Below are positions 11,276 through 22,095 of a stretch of 64,000 nucleotides of DNA, one piece after another. The stretch covers positions 8,308,001 through 8,372,000 of the forward strand of contig OX388314.1 of assembly GCA_947579605.1 (NCBI GenBank), written 5' to 3'. The translations under genes were made by a program, and so were the position numbers. Origin of the DNA: Athripsodes cinereus (taxonomy: Eukaryota; Arthropoda; Insecta; Trichoptera; Leptoceridae). The notes beneath the pieces were generated by a model. It saw only the letters and a list, made by a program, of their open reading frames with translations. It was not told the DNA's origin and searched no databases. Positions within the stretch are counted from its first letter, which is position 1; every line of letters starts with the position of its first letter.

Positions 11276-11417
11276 GGTTAAAAACAATATAATATTCGGT
11301 TAAAAGCAATAAGATTTCTGGTTAAAAACAGTATTTAATTTGGGTAAAAACTATATTATCTTCGTTTAAAAACAATATACTTGAAATCTACGGTTAAAAA
11401 CAATTATTATGATCTTC
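11276..11417 (+). repeat. 22-bp minisatellite, about six units
   Basis: Four consecutive units are exactly 22 bases (starting 11276, 11298, 11320, 11342), each beginning GGTTAAAAACAATAT or a one- to three-base variant. Two longer units follow at 11364 and 11392 (28 and 26 bases). Confidence 0.8.
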
Positions 11418-12078
11418 ATACATCTAAGAATGATGATAATAATTAATAAAATTCATTATCATAAAGATAATGAAGAAGAGAGGACGGGTAAGATTCTTTA
11501 TAATATGTATTTGTTATAACACCTTTAAAATGAATTACATACATACATATCTTTGTTTCAAAAACTCAAATGCACAATGACAGAGAGCATTATTTTCGTT
11601 CATAAGATAATATTCAAAAGTATTATTTAATAAAATAAACATAAATATGATGAATAATTGAGAACATAATAATACAATTAATTGTGAATATATATTTTAT
11701 ATTAAAGTTATACCTGTTAAGTGTAAAACACTTGACTCTCCACACATACACATTAGGCACCATTAGCAGCCAACCCTCGGGAACCTGACTTCATTAAGGT
11801 ACTTTGGTATATTGTATTAGTATTGTATAATTATAATCATTGATAAAATATCATAATATCGCTATTTGTAATAATCATTGTATTGCGTTGCTCCATAAAC
11901 AATATGTGATATTTTAGGTAGGTATTATGTTATGTATAAATATATATTAGAAATGTAGTCCGAGGCTATTGGTTATACAAATCCTTTCTTTATGAATAAG
12001 ATTTTCAATACAATATGACATGGTGACGTAACAAAAAACTTTCATAAATTATGTTTAAATTGATTATGTTTATTGAAT
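11418..12078. other. AT-rich sequence, nothing recognised
   Basis: No gene or element recognised. Confidence 0.5.
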
Positions 12079-12128
12079 GCAGCTGGTCTGCTGTCTACCC
12101 CACTTGTGGGATATCCCGTGACGGTACA
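12079..12128 (+). mobile_element. SINE family 1, 3' end fragment
   Basis: It carries the family's 3' region: AGCTGGTCTGCTG, TACCCCACTTGTGGGATA and CCGTGACGGTA. Confidence 0.6.
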
Positions 12129-12579
12129 GTATTATAGTTTGTTGAAACTGATTTTGGTTCTCATCACAGTATTTTATTGATTTTGCTGTCTGTATTAATA
12201 CAAAAAAAAAAAACTAATCAGATATAAAATGCCAAGATTAACTTACTAGATGGTGGTATACTGCTGAAATAACAATTGTGGTATTTGAGATTAATATTTG
12301 AAACAAAGACTAGCATATTTTATTTGCAGGTAGCTATTTATTTTTGTGGAATCCATTCAGATATGAATTTCATTCAAAAGAAGAATTTATAAATCTTATT
12401 CTTTAAAAGAGACAATTTGTATTTAGGCTATTGTTCAGTGTGTTATGGTATCTTATGGTAAGTATAAAATTTGTAATAAGTAGCAAACAAAATTATTTAT
12501 AACAATAATTTTTAAAAACAGGATATGTTCTTTAGTTATGTTGTCGATCTGGTGTTTACTTCCAGATCTGTTTATACAT

Positions 12580-12763
12580 CATCATCATCATCGCCCTCAA
12601 CGCTCCTCCCGGGAGCATAGGGCAGAAACCAGCGTCCTCCATTCAGAGCGTCTCTGTGCCAATTGCGTTACCTCTTTCCATGACATTCCCTGCGGTCTGA
12701 TATCGTTGTCATAGGAACGGTGTATTGTGAAAGAAGGACACCCGGGCCGACGGAACCCTATCA
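12580..12763 (-). mobile_element. 5'-truncated LINE 3' end, group B, copy 1
   Basis: It is flanked by an 11-bp target duplication TGTTTATACAT (12569-12579 and 12764-12774). On the minus strand it is open from end to stop and encodes MSWKEVTQLAQRRSEWRTLV followed by SALCSREER and a stop, then a short (GAT)n-type tail. This is a typical LINE C-terminus with a microsatellite-like 3' tail, inserted by target-primed reverse transcription and truncated at its 5' end. Confidence 0.85.
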
Positions 12764-13049
12764 TGTTTATACATACCTATCTTTAAAAACCAAATAAAGA
12801 CTTAAAGTATGCTATCACTTAAATATCTCATTTTCCTTCTTTTGTTAAATTTTGCTCGTATTGTTTACAAAAAAAATGCATTTGTAATATTTGCGTTACA
12901 TTTAATTATGATATTATTTGTCAAAAAATTGTATACTTAACTTATTGCTTTTATGTTACAAAGGATGATAGCATATTATATTTATGTCTGAAATATTTCT
13001 GAAATAAGTTGAGCGGTTGCAGTCATAATTATATTAAATAAATGTAACA

Positions 13050-13125
13050 AGAAGCTTTTAGCTTAGTGTGAAAGGTGTATATGGATGGATTTGGGTTTAT
13101 AACGAAACCCAGATATATCTTTTTT
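13050..13125 (+). mobile_element. SINE family 2, 3' part
   Basis: AAGCTTTTAGCTTAGTGTGA, GGTGTATATGG and GGGTTTATAACGAAACCC match the 3' half of the full copies at 50609-50765 and 52888-53072. It ends in AGATATATC and T/A-runs. The tRNA-like 5' part is missing. Confidence 0.75.
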
Positions 13126-15165
13126 TAAAAAAAAAAAACTTTCACCAAGTACAGTTTGTCGATAACGTTGATTGTAATCTTAAAATGTTACACATTAAAC
13201 TTTTAAGTTCTTACCTGCAGCTTTTATAGTATTATTATGTGATGTAAAAATCACAGTTTACTTCCTGCATTAATAACAAAAAAAACTGCATAAATATAAT
13301 TAACAAAATTACGTCATTCAACAACATTTATTTACAAATTACAAATTGATTGTAAAACAATTTAAACACAACCATGGTCTGTTAAAAGAAAAACAACATG
13401 TAGATTTAATGTGACTATAAATTTTAACAATTAAAATTGAGTATTGGTAAATTATATTATAATTACATAGTTATGTTTCTATTGCTTGTTGTAGTTCTAT
13501 TTTTCATAAAGTGTATTATTATTAATCTAAAACGGAAGACTGGTTTATTATTTATTATTATTCTGTAAATGTCGTACAAATATAATAATTGTTAATAACA
13601 TTAAAACAACTTATAAACTATTATAATCTTATTATTTGACAGTCTATTGTATTCTGTTTCATAAAAATAAGTGTGAGAAGTAATACATAGTAATTGTACG
13701 TACTTGAACAGAAATTATCTTTAGTCAAACTGTTTGTGGAGAACAATTTTTTTACATTACAGACTTTGATTGAGGATCTGCTATTAAAATATGATTATGA
13801 AATCTGAAAAAATGGTAATTTTTAAATAGTTTAGAATTCCTAAAAATTGTGCTAGATAGGATTTCTCTACCTCAATTTGTATTTAACATACTTGATATTA
13901 ATAAAAGACACTGTTAACTTTTCACTATTGATTCTATTACTCGAGTTCTTTCGTCAAGTTAGCTTGATATTTTCAAAAGAACTGAGTTTGAAAATCTTTT
14001 GAAAATGGCAAACTAACTTGACTTAAAGTAGGTACTCGAGTTTTGTATTAATATCAAATGTGTTAAAAATGTCTTTTCACAATGTGAACACACAGACCCT
14101 AGATCATTTCCATTTGAATTTATCTGTTTATGGTATTTAAAAAAGAAGGTGTTTTAAATATAATCCTAAGTCAATGGAATAGTTTCAGATTATTCTGAAA
14201 CATTGTTGGATGTTTGCTTTATTCTTTGTATGACTATCGGTAAATTCTTTGTTTTCTTTTAATTGTATTATTTCTCACGCTGATTTCTAATATCTGTTAT
14301 ATTTGATTGGTACTGGTGTGTGTGTGTGTGTGTAGGGGGGGGGTTGTTAATTAATATGGAATATCACACATTGTATGGAGCAACAGTAAATAATAATCCT
14401 GCAGTAAAATGGCTTCCTCATCTATTTACATTATTTAGATAAAATATTATCATCTCTGTGTGTATAGTGTAAATATAATAATAATAATAATATGTCAATA
14501 TAAAACGGAGGGCTTGTGTAGATATAAAAATATGAAAACTTATTCCGGTGAAGCAGGCTTCCATTAGGGCTGGCGTATCAGACCTATGTCTATTAACTCA
14601 CTTTCTTCTATAGATTAACAACATCATCGTCATCATCCTTACACTTTATATATATTTAATATTATAATATAAAATACACAGTAAGAGATCACACAGTAAA
14701 CCTTATACATGTATATTAACAATCTCATAAGTACTTATCATACATTACAGTGTCTTTACATTACTAACCAGATAGGATAGCATATCCTTTCTCCTTATAC
14801 CCCTTATCATCCCTAGCCTTATTATAGTCTACTTTATATTAGGTATACTATCATTAATATTAATACATGGAGTGAGATTATATTTTAATTTTCATATTCC
14901 CAAACATCATTTAATTTAAAAGTCTCTCAGACGATATCTTTTCCGTTTTTAATTTGTCTACCTAAACCTATTAATTTTTACACCGAGATTTGGAATAAAA
15001 ATTTCGATAAGGGAGCTTACTTAACGAAATGTCAAAATTTTAATACAACCAGAATGGAAACTCCCTGAATGTAATCTTTCCATTTGAGCACCATGCGAAT
15101 AAACGGGAGTTATAGTTTGTTTAGTTCCGGGGCACGAATAATCCGGAGCCCCAGGGTGGGGACCG
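13126..15165. other. Noncoding, 3' flank of the zinc-finger gene, with simple repeats
   Basis: AT-rich. It contains an inverted repeat at 13938-14043 and a (TG)n run with a G-run at about 14318-14344. (AAT)n is near 14474-14493. On the minus strand, possible ATTAAA poly(A) signals occur near 14909-14914, about 250 bases beyond the stop codon of the last exon, but none is decisive. Confidence 0.5.
13938..14043. repeat. Palindromic MITE-like inverted repeat
   Basis: The left arm ACTCGAGTTCTTTCGTCAAG continues with TTAGCTTGATATTTTCAAAAGA. The right arm carries the inverted match (TCTTTTGAAAATGGCAAACT, AACTTGAC, then ACTCGAGT). It is about 105 bp with no coding content. Confidence 0.6.
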
Positions 15166-16106
15166 TCACTGCGCCACCTGGGGAGGCTTGAACTCTTGCG
15201 GTGCCGGAGAGCCCTGCGAGAATTGTTGGAAGGGTGGAGCGTAGCACTGCGGGAAGTACAGCTCGGGTTTCACAGGAGGCAGAGCACGGAGCAAAGGCTG
15301 CTTTGTATCAAGGAGAGGATTACAGTTGTTGTTTCGTCTGTTCTTAGCCGCGTGTGGGTTCATATGATTATCGATATGTTTCTTTACTTCGGGTTCTGTG
15401 GCAAATCTACGTCGGCAATTGGGCATGGGACAACAAAAGGGCCTATCACCCTGATGTGTCCGCGTGTGTTGGTCCAGTATAGCTTTCTGTCTGAAGTCCT
15501 TCCCACACTGCCCACATTTGTAAGGCTTCTCGCCCGTATGTATCCTCAGGTGCTGATTTAGAATAGTCCTCTGTCTAAAGAATCGCGGGCAATATACACA
15601 ACCATATGGCTTTTCATTCGTGTGAATTCTCAAGTGTTGGGTTAAATGTGACTGTTGTCTAAATCTTTTCCCACATTCGGGACATGGATAGGGTCTCGAT
15701 TCTATATGTATGCAACCATGCTGTAACAACGTACTCTTCTGCTTGAATTCTTTCTGACATATTGGACACCGTACATACAGAGGCATCCCCGCTGATCTTC
15801 CGTGTTGAATTACATCCGGTAATCCAGCTTTCCCTCCACTTGCGCCTTTGAGATATTGAAGTGCACTGAAGTTCGCGCTACCGAACACGGAATGGTTTAA
15901 TCCTTTGGCATCTTTAAAGTATGCGGGGTATTGAACCGAATCTGTTGGTGAGAAACAACCATTTCTATTTTGGTCTTGATGTGAACTATCTGCATCTCCG
16001 AAGGTGGAAGCAACCTCTTCTTTACCTTCATCATGTGGGAAGGGAACATCTTGCGGCCACAGTGTAGGCGTCATCCCGTTCTTGAATATTAAGTGAGGCG
16101 ATACAT
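15166..16106 (-). CDS. C2H2 zinc-finger protein, alternative last exon A
   Basis: This exon encodes a likely nuclear DNA-binding transcription factor. It starts after a splice acceptor (minus strand TTTTCTGATTACAG) at 16106; its first two bases complete a split codon, so there is no need to start at the Met at 16074. From that Met the segment is 302 residues. It has an acidic, serine-rich linker, then LQYLKGA and LPDVIQHG. Five C2H2 fingers follow: CPICQKEFKQ..., CPECGKRFRQ..., CVYCPRFFRQ..., CGQCGKDFRQ... and a variant CPMPNCRRRFAT... finger. A basic, Pro- and Gln-rich tail ends at the stop at 15166. Fingers 1-4 are joined by TGEKPY-like linkers. It is homologous to the neighbouring exon at 16469-17475 but adds a fifth finger and tail. 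GC content is far above the surroundings. The array recalls insect l(3)neo38- or jim-like factors, but I cannot name the gene. Confidence 0.9.
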
Positions 16107-16468
16107 CTGTAATCAGAAAATAATTTATTAGTCAACGATCGTAGATAACATCACATCACATTGTTAGTAATTTAGTTGTTCAAGCTTTGTTAAAGAACCC
16201 TTTCTCCCAGTCTGGTCATTCTAAATTTAGATAATGATTTGGAATCTATGGAAGTTAAATGTTAGATCACTAAACCGCGAATACTTTATGTAATCTTTAG
16301 ATATTTTATTGGAAAATAATAAATAAACAGAAGGCCAATCAGTGTAAAAAGGGGTGTTCGCAACTATACCAATAATGTAATAGTCGCGCAATATTCTCAT
16401 CTAAACTAATTGTAGGCAAGTTAGAATATATGGAACGCGTGCGTGAGAGATGTGGCGAGAGGAAGGGC
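16107..16468 (-). other. Interval between alternative exons: 3' UTR of exon B and intron
   Basis: Noncoding sequence between the stop codon of exon B and the acceptor of exon A. It contains a poly(A) signal candidate on the minus strand (see 16315-16320). Nothing else recognised. Confidence 0.6.
16315..16320 (-). terminator. Candidate poly(A) signal for the exon B transcript
   Basis: AATAAA on the minus strand about 150 bases beyond the stop codon of exon B and before the acceptor of exon A. It would let exon B serve as a terminal exon. AATAAA is common by chance in AT-rich DNA, so this is only suggestive. Confidence 0.4.
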
Positions 16469-17475
16469 TCAGGCTGTGGTTATGCTATGAGAATATCGCT
16501 CGCCTTGATGTGTGCGGACGTGCTGATTCAGGATGGCCTTCTGGCGGAAATGTTTGCCGCACTCCCCGCACGAGTAGGGCTTCTCACCAGAATGGATGCG
16601 GAGATGCTGGTTCAGGATAGCTCTCTGCCTGAAGGTGCGAGGACAGTAGACACAAGCGTATGGCTTCTCGTTGGCGTGGATCCGCAAATGCTGAGTCAGG
16701 TGTGATTGTTGCCGGAACCTCTTTCCGCATTCAGGACATCCGTATGGCCTCGAATCTGTGTGGATGCGTTCATGCTGCAGCAGGGTGCTTTTTTGTTTAA
16801 AATCTTTACCACATGTTAGGCACTTGAATAATCGCAGATCACCATTAGGATTTGGTTTTCGCGGTTTAGATGAAATTCCATCTGTTCCATGAACTCCTTG
16901 TTGAATGATGTCTGGCAAAGAGCCACGTAAATCCGGCATGCTGCCGTACTGATGCCCGTCAGGTAAAGATAATGGTAATGGTCCACCTTCTGATAACGGT
17001 AACATGCTGCCAGGCTGCTTGAGATAATGCAAACCAGGGAATCCTCCCGGAGCCAGCATATGACCGCCAGCTGGATGTTGACTTCTAGCATAATGTGAAT
17101 ATTGTTGTTGCAACTCCTGGTGTTGTTCATTGGAAGACGTATAACAGGCTGTGCGTTCGATGGATTCAGATGGAAGGTGAGAGGGGGAGGATTGTTGAGG
17201 GAGCTGTGGTAACTGTTCTTGGTCCCCTGACAGTGCAGTTTGTTCAGGAGCTGGAGTGGGACTGGATAGCTGTTGCTGCTGTGTTTGTTGTTGAGTTTGT
17301 TGCGCCTGCTGTGCCTGTTGTTGTTCTGTACTTTCTGTTGTCTGATGGGGAGATCCTCCGCTAGGTGGTGATTGATGCTGCGCACTCCCATACCCACCAT
17401 CCAGCATGCTGGCTCCCCACTGTCCTTGGCTGCGCTCCATGCCATCTTTGTATAGAACATATGGTGCCCCAGTAT
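16469..17475 (-). CDS. C2H2 zinc-finger protein, alternative last exon B
   Basis: Likely nuclear DNA-binding factor, upstream partner of exon A. It starts after a splice acceptor (TTGTTACAG) at 17475, and the frame enters as TGAPYVLYKDG before the internal Met at 17440. That short lead-in resembles exon A's VSPHLIFKNG, in the same splice phase. From the Met it is 323 residues. A Gln-rich stretch (about residues 35-60) is followed by Ser/Pro-rich sequence, LHYLKQP and LPDIIQQG. Four C2H2 fingers follow: CLTCGKDFKQ..., CPECGKRFRQ..., CVYCPRTFRQ... and CGECGKHFRQ.... After THQGER the protein ends within eight residues, with no GT donor at the divergence point, so the exon looks terminal. Fingers are nearly identical to exon A's fingers 1-4. 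Gene identity is unknown. Confidence 0.9.
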
Positions 17476-18624
17476 CTGTAACAATACAAATAACCTCATT
17501 AGGTCTCTATATATATTATGATGGTTTGCTTTAGTTTGCACGTAATTTTGAATGTACCTGTGTATCTCTTCGATACATTCAAAACTAATACAGCGAATTT
17601 ATTTTATAACTGTTAACTGCCTTTTATCTTAAATGCCTACATCCGGTGTTGTGACTTATTACTGTTGCACTATCATGGCTGTATCACAATTTATTATCAT
17701 TGTTATTGTCAATACACATTACTTGCGCATTCTTATCACTAATAGAATCGCAATATAGATTTTCATTATCTTAATTTGAGATTCTTAAACTTCCTATTGT
17801 CCGATAGAGAAAAAAAAATGAAATTAAACTAGCGGAAATAGTAAACCCAATCACTTCCTATAACGAATCTTATGTACGTAGGTGTGAAACAGGTAGATTT
17901 CAAATGTAAAATTTTTGATATCATAACAAAAATTGATATCAATCTTATGACTTTGAATAACTATAACGAAAGATTTAGTTGGATATTGTTTACCAAACCT
18001 TTAATTGCTTATTTTTTGCAAAACAATTTGAAACCATTCATATTTTAGTTTGGTAAGTCATTATTACTCTTGAAAATTTTCTAAACATACATAAAGGAAA
18101 CTATATTTTTAATTTCACAAATCTCCACCTACGATAATCTCAAGCCCGCATGAGAAAGAGCAATTCTTGGATAAGGTTAGTAACTTGCCCCGCGCAAAAT
18201 ATTCTACAAATACACAGTAATGAATAGTCTTAAGCACTGCATAATCCTATGAAATGACTATCGTCGGCTTAAGCGTCGCAACAGAGATCTTTTTCAGAAA
18301 AAAAACAGATCACATCAAGCAGAAGTAGATGAAGATTTATTTGAATATAATTTGCTGATCACTTTCAAATATGGAAACTGTTAGTTAATCCTGAGGACAA
18401 GATTTAGGTAGACAGTAGCGTATCTTCCATACAAGCTCAAAAACCTGCCCAAGATTGAACAATTTTTATAAATATGTATAGTAAAAAGATGATACAATTA
18501 TACATCAACTCTTTTGTGTTGTTACTGATCGCTTTTTAATTGAAATCAGATCAAATTTGTATTGGAAACATAATGATGATGATTCACAAGTAATCGTCAA
18601 AATTCTGAAGATTTTTTCTATATC
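17476..18624 (-). other. Probable intron of the zinc-finger gene
   Basis: AT-rich sequence upstream (minus strand) of exon B. No further coding exon is recognisable. The shared upstream exon must end after the first base of a codon. Confidence 0.5.
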
Positions 18625-18635
18625 ATTATTTATAT

Positions 18636-18897
18636 TATTTATACTATACTACTATACCATCACGGCATATCCCACAAGTGGGGTAGCCAGCAGATCAGCT
18701 GCATGTAAGGAACATGCAAACTGTCCTCTTCGTGCCAATATAAAATCAAGACATTCAGGATGGGTGGCAAACCTCATAGCTGAATTTAAGATGTAAAATG
18801 TCTTATTCTTTTCGAACACCTGCCTTTTACAGGACACTCGAAAACTTACGCAGAAGAGTGGGAGACCAATTCTTTACCGGGTGCTCCACGGGATAAT
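18636..18897 (-). mobile_element. SINE family 1, full-length-looking copy
   Basis: It is flanked by an 11-bp target duplication ATTATTTATAT (18625-18635 and 18898-18908). The minus strand is the sense strand. The 5' part reads GGAGCACCCGGTAAAG and contains GTTTTCGAGTGTCC, which resembles a polymerase III B box (GGTTCGANTCC). The body includes TTTGCCACCCATCCTGAATG. The 3' end reads CTACCCCACTTGTGGGATAT, GCCGTGATGG and a short TATAGTA-type tail. The family is dispersed throughout the window. No coding capacity; tRNA or 5S origin is not settled. Confidence 0.8.
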
Positions 18898-18908
18898 ATT
18901 ATTTATAT

Positions 18909-19885
18909 ATTGCATAAAATAATGGTTAATGCAAATTGTTTTCATTCTTCTTTTAATAATTAATATTATGCAGCTTTATAGCACCAGTCATTAATATTCT
19001 TTATTTAAACTACTAAAAAATAAGCGACAAGCTACAGCAGACAGTTGCACTCGATCCTTTTTGTCTACTTCTGAGAAAAATACGAAAGGTATTAAAAGTA
19101 ATAATATTATCGAAGCTTTCGAAAGTTATAAGTTACATGACGAAATTTGTACAGAAAAGTACGAGATTCTTATTGTAACTGGAATCAGATGAGATAAGTG
19201 TACCGGCACACGTGATTTTCTGTCTTAGTGAAATTGCGGTTTCAATAAATTCAGTTTTTCTGTTATAGATAAACAACATCTTAAACGTATATCTATTGAT
19301 GTTTGCATAAATTTTATTGACCCATCAAACAACAATAATAATCATGAAGCAGGTTACCATAAATTCATAAGAAAGAAAAGAAAAACCAATGATGGTTTAA
19401 CTTCGCAATAAAATACTTTTTGAGGTAAGTACTTAAAATGTAATATAATTTAAAGTAGGTACATCCTATTGTAAAATTAAGAATCTTAAATTTACAATAT
19501 TTTATAGCGGTGTATAATGTTTATGATTGAATATTATTTAATATACGGTATTTAAATCATAATAATTATTTTATATCAAAAGAAATGGTACTGGACGGCA
19601 CTAAAAACATCAACTTTTTGGTTTGATAAGTACATACTTATTTATAGGTAATTTTAGTGGGTCTTAACTTAATCAAAGTACGAATTCTATACAGAGTGTT
19701 TTGGATGTCGATGGAGAATGAGAAGAGTATAAAAGATAACTGATTTTTTTGTGATATTTTTTGTTGAATGTAGGTACTGCTACCGATTACTAATGACTTA
19801 AGAAATTGAAAAAAAGTCTTTTTCGCGTTTTTTATGCAGTAGAAACGCTCGTTTTAATTTATCCAAGTATAGAATTCTTAAGTAG
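18909..19885. other. Noncoding sequence, nothing recognised
   Basis: AT-rich, no gene or repeat recognised. Confidence 0.5.
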
Positions 19886-20142
19886 GAAGGTCTCATATTT
19901 GGGTCACGTGCTGCGTGGAGAGAAGTATCGTCTCCTCCGCCTTATATTGGAGGGCAAGATAGAGGGAAGACGGGGAGTTGGCAGAAAGCAGATGTCCTGG
20001 CTGCGCAACATTAGAGAGTGGACCGGAATCCGGACAGTGGATGACCTGTTCAGAGCAGCACAGGACAGGGAGGTTTTCGCCGGAGTGATCGCCAACGTCG
20101 GGGGGACCTGACATGGCACAGAAAGAAGAAGAAGATAGAATT
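19886..20142 (+). mobile_element. 5'-truncated LINE 3' end, group C
   Basis: The plus strand encodes VSYLGHVLRGEKYRLLRLIL, then GRRGVGRKQMSWLRNIREW and AAQDREVFAGVIANV, with a TGA stop at 20109-20111 and a (GAA)n-like tail. This is the C-terminal end of a LINE ORF2-type protein, downstream of the reverse-transcriptase domain. The frame upstream of about 19880 is not homologous, so truncation is there. Confidence 0.8.
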
Positions 20143-20408
20143 CTTCTACTTATATATATCAACAAAACAAATTAATAACTGCATATATGGAAGTATTCAA
20201 CTTTTTTTCAAAACTTTTCTACATTCTAAATGCTCTGTCATTACTGTTTGAACAAGATATGATGAAAAAGAACTTTCAGCTTTCAGATTGTGAAGTCAAT
20301 CTCACTAGTCAATTAGATATTTAAAAAGTCTTATCCACAAAAATTAAATATCTTAAAATTTAACAGACAAAAACATTTTTCAATTGTAATAAAAACAGGA
20401 CAGTCAAA
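20143..20408. other. Spacer upstream of the candidate exon
   Basis: AT-rich. It ends in AATAAAAACAG, which could be a splice acceptor placed eight bases before the candidate start codon. Confidence 0.4.
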
Positions 20409-20699
20409 ATGGCCAACCTTTTCAGCAGGCGAGCCTTTAGAAATGAGATTTCCTATCGGGCCGTACAACAATTTAATAATTTTACTTCACCTTACAATTT
20501 CTACCCCACCGTCGCCAAATATTCAAAATGGTATAGGAATTTGAAATGTTTCGGAAACTCCTCGGTTTTCTTTAAAAATATATTTTCGAAATACCTTTGT
20601 CAAAAAAGTAACGGATACTTCTACCGACCATTATCAAAAAAGAAGTATGTAAGTAAGACACCCATCTGGTCGCGGGTTGGCCACTCTTGGTCAAAATGA
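20409..20699 (+). CDS. Candidate first coding exon, possible mitochondrial presequence
   Basis: An ATG in good context (TCAAAATGG) opens a 96-codon frame beginning MANLFSRRAFRNEISYRAVQ. Third positions are much richer in C and G than flanking DNA, which suggests real coding sequence. The protein is rich in Arg, Lys, Phe, Tyr and Asn with only one acidic residue, as in mitochondrial targeting sequences. A strong splice donor, TATGTAAGTAAG, lies at about 20644-20655. If used, the coding part ends near 20646 after SKKKY and the rest (to the TGA at 20697-20699) is intron. I recognise no family, and no downstream exon is evident. Alternatives are a small intact gene, a retrocopy or chance. No transposon homology was noticed. 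Confidence 0.4.
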   Translation: MANLFSRRAFRNEISYRAVQQFNNFTSPYNFYPTVAKYSKWYRNLKCFGNSSVFFKNIFSKYLCQKSNGYFYRPLSKKKYVSKTPIWSRVGHSWSK

Positions 20700-21449
20700 T
20701 TGATCATATTAATATTTCTGATTAGTATAGGTACGTAAAAAGATTATCAGTCTGTGGGTAGGTTTATAACTTTTCATAAAGAAAATGCATGCATTGTTGA
20801 TTAAGTGCGTCCAAATATTTTTGAGTAAATTTAGACTCAAATAAACAACGAAAACATTAAAATTTGATACTGAAAAGCTCACTGCATATATCAAAATGAT
20901 TGTATGAACTTAACATCTATTAAAAGTTGTATAAAAAATAGAGCGTACCATTGTGTTGTAGTAGATATAGTATAGTACAGGTACAATGGGTTTCAATTAT
21001 ACAATCAATTCATTTATACGTGACTTAATAATATTATAGGTAGTGTATCAGGTAGGTGCTTATATAGTAAATTCTATATTATAATACTCTATATTCTTAT
21101 GTATCTTCTCCTCGATAAAGCCAACCACGTACTATTGTATGTATCTTAGTATCACTGAGTTATTTTAATAAATTATATTACACTACCTGTTGATCGATAT
21201 AATATAATATTATTTGTTGGGTGATATCATCAGGTTAGGCCAGTTGCACCGATGAAACTTACGTTAGATACCCTCTCAAGTTTTTTTTTTGTTTCATGCC
21301 AAAGTAGTCGAAGACGAGTGAAAGAAAAATTATGCACAATCAATGGTTGAGTTGAAGTTTATTTGTAAAACTCAATGTTTATATATTGAACAAAACACAA
21401 TTGGTTTTAGTTTTACTTTCATTTTACTGTTATTCTTCCATTTTATATT
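20700..21449. other. Noncoding sequence, nothing recognised
   Basis: AT-rich with T-runs. No element delimited. Confidence 0.5.
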
Positions 21450-21720
21450 ATTTAATGTCTGCATGTGTATGTGTGTGTCTGTGTATGTATGTATTTATAT
21501 ATGTATATTTTATTTAGATTGACTCACATTGCATGTAGCATACAAAATTTGGTTCTCTATTTGCTGTTTGGTCATTAAATTTTGGTTTTCTTAAATTTAA
21601 TATAATATTGTTTTGTTTAAATTTGTCACTGTTATACTTGTAAATTTTATGTATAATTATGTATTTAGACATGTAATAGGCTTATGCCGTGAATTTCTGT
21701 AAATAAATAAAATAAAATAA
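21450..21720 (+). mobile_element. LINE 3' UTR and tail
   Basis: It ends with AATAGGCTTATGCCGTGAAT, then TTCTGTAAATAAATAAAATA. The same tail type recurs near 22030-22095, 58020-58070 and, inverted, 60990-61045. This is the style of jockey-like LINE 3' ends. No ORF part remains. Confidence 0.5.
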
Positions 21721-21819
21721 AATATTTAATTAAATAGTGACCTGGTTTCGACATACAAAGTCATTGTCATTGTTTCTTTACTCTAATTGTTTTGTGTCTT
21801 TTTTATTATTATAACATGA

Positions 21820-21942
21820 TTAATATCGCGCCTTTGCGATAAACTCGCCCTCTGTATATTGATTGTATTTAATTTGAATGTATACCTTTTATGTAATTGT
21901 TTTTTTATCAATGTACAGTAAAGAATGAATAAATAAAATTAA
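21820..21942 (+). mobile_element. LINE 3' end (GCGATAAACTCGCC family), copy 1
   Basis: GCGATAAACTCGCCCTCTGT is followed by a T-rich UTR and ends AATGAATAAATAAAATT. Related copies lie at 48225-48375, 48470-48655 and 63708-63835, all in the plus direction. Coding parts are absent. Confidence 0.6.
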
Positions 21943-21999
21943 TGTTATATTGTCTGTAAAACTTTCGTTTCTTTAGTCTAATTATTTTGTGTCTTTTTT

Positions 22000-22095
22000 G
22001 TAACAGATCTTTCCTTTGTTTACATGTTTTGTATGTATACAGAGGTTTAACATGTAAAAGGCCGTAAATATTTGTAAATAAATAAATAAATATAA
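22000..22095 (+). mobile_element. LINE 3' tail fragment
   Basis: AACATGTAAAAGGCCGTAAA followed by TATTTGTAAATAAATAAATA resembles the tail at 21640-21720. Confidence 0.4.

Noticed and set aside
15196..15561. Plus-strand frame opposite zinc-finger exon A, and similar plus-strand frames at 16430-16705 and 17095-17364
   Set aside because: Antisense shadows of the GC-rich zinc-finger exons. The minus-strand frames have clear C2H2 motifs.
16816..17541. Second minus-strand frame over exon B (241 codons)
   Set aside because: Out of frame with the zinc fingers; it is open because the Gln-rich repeat reads through as Asn/His-rich sequence. It also crosses the splice acceptor.
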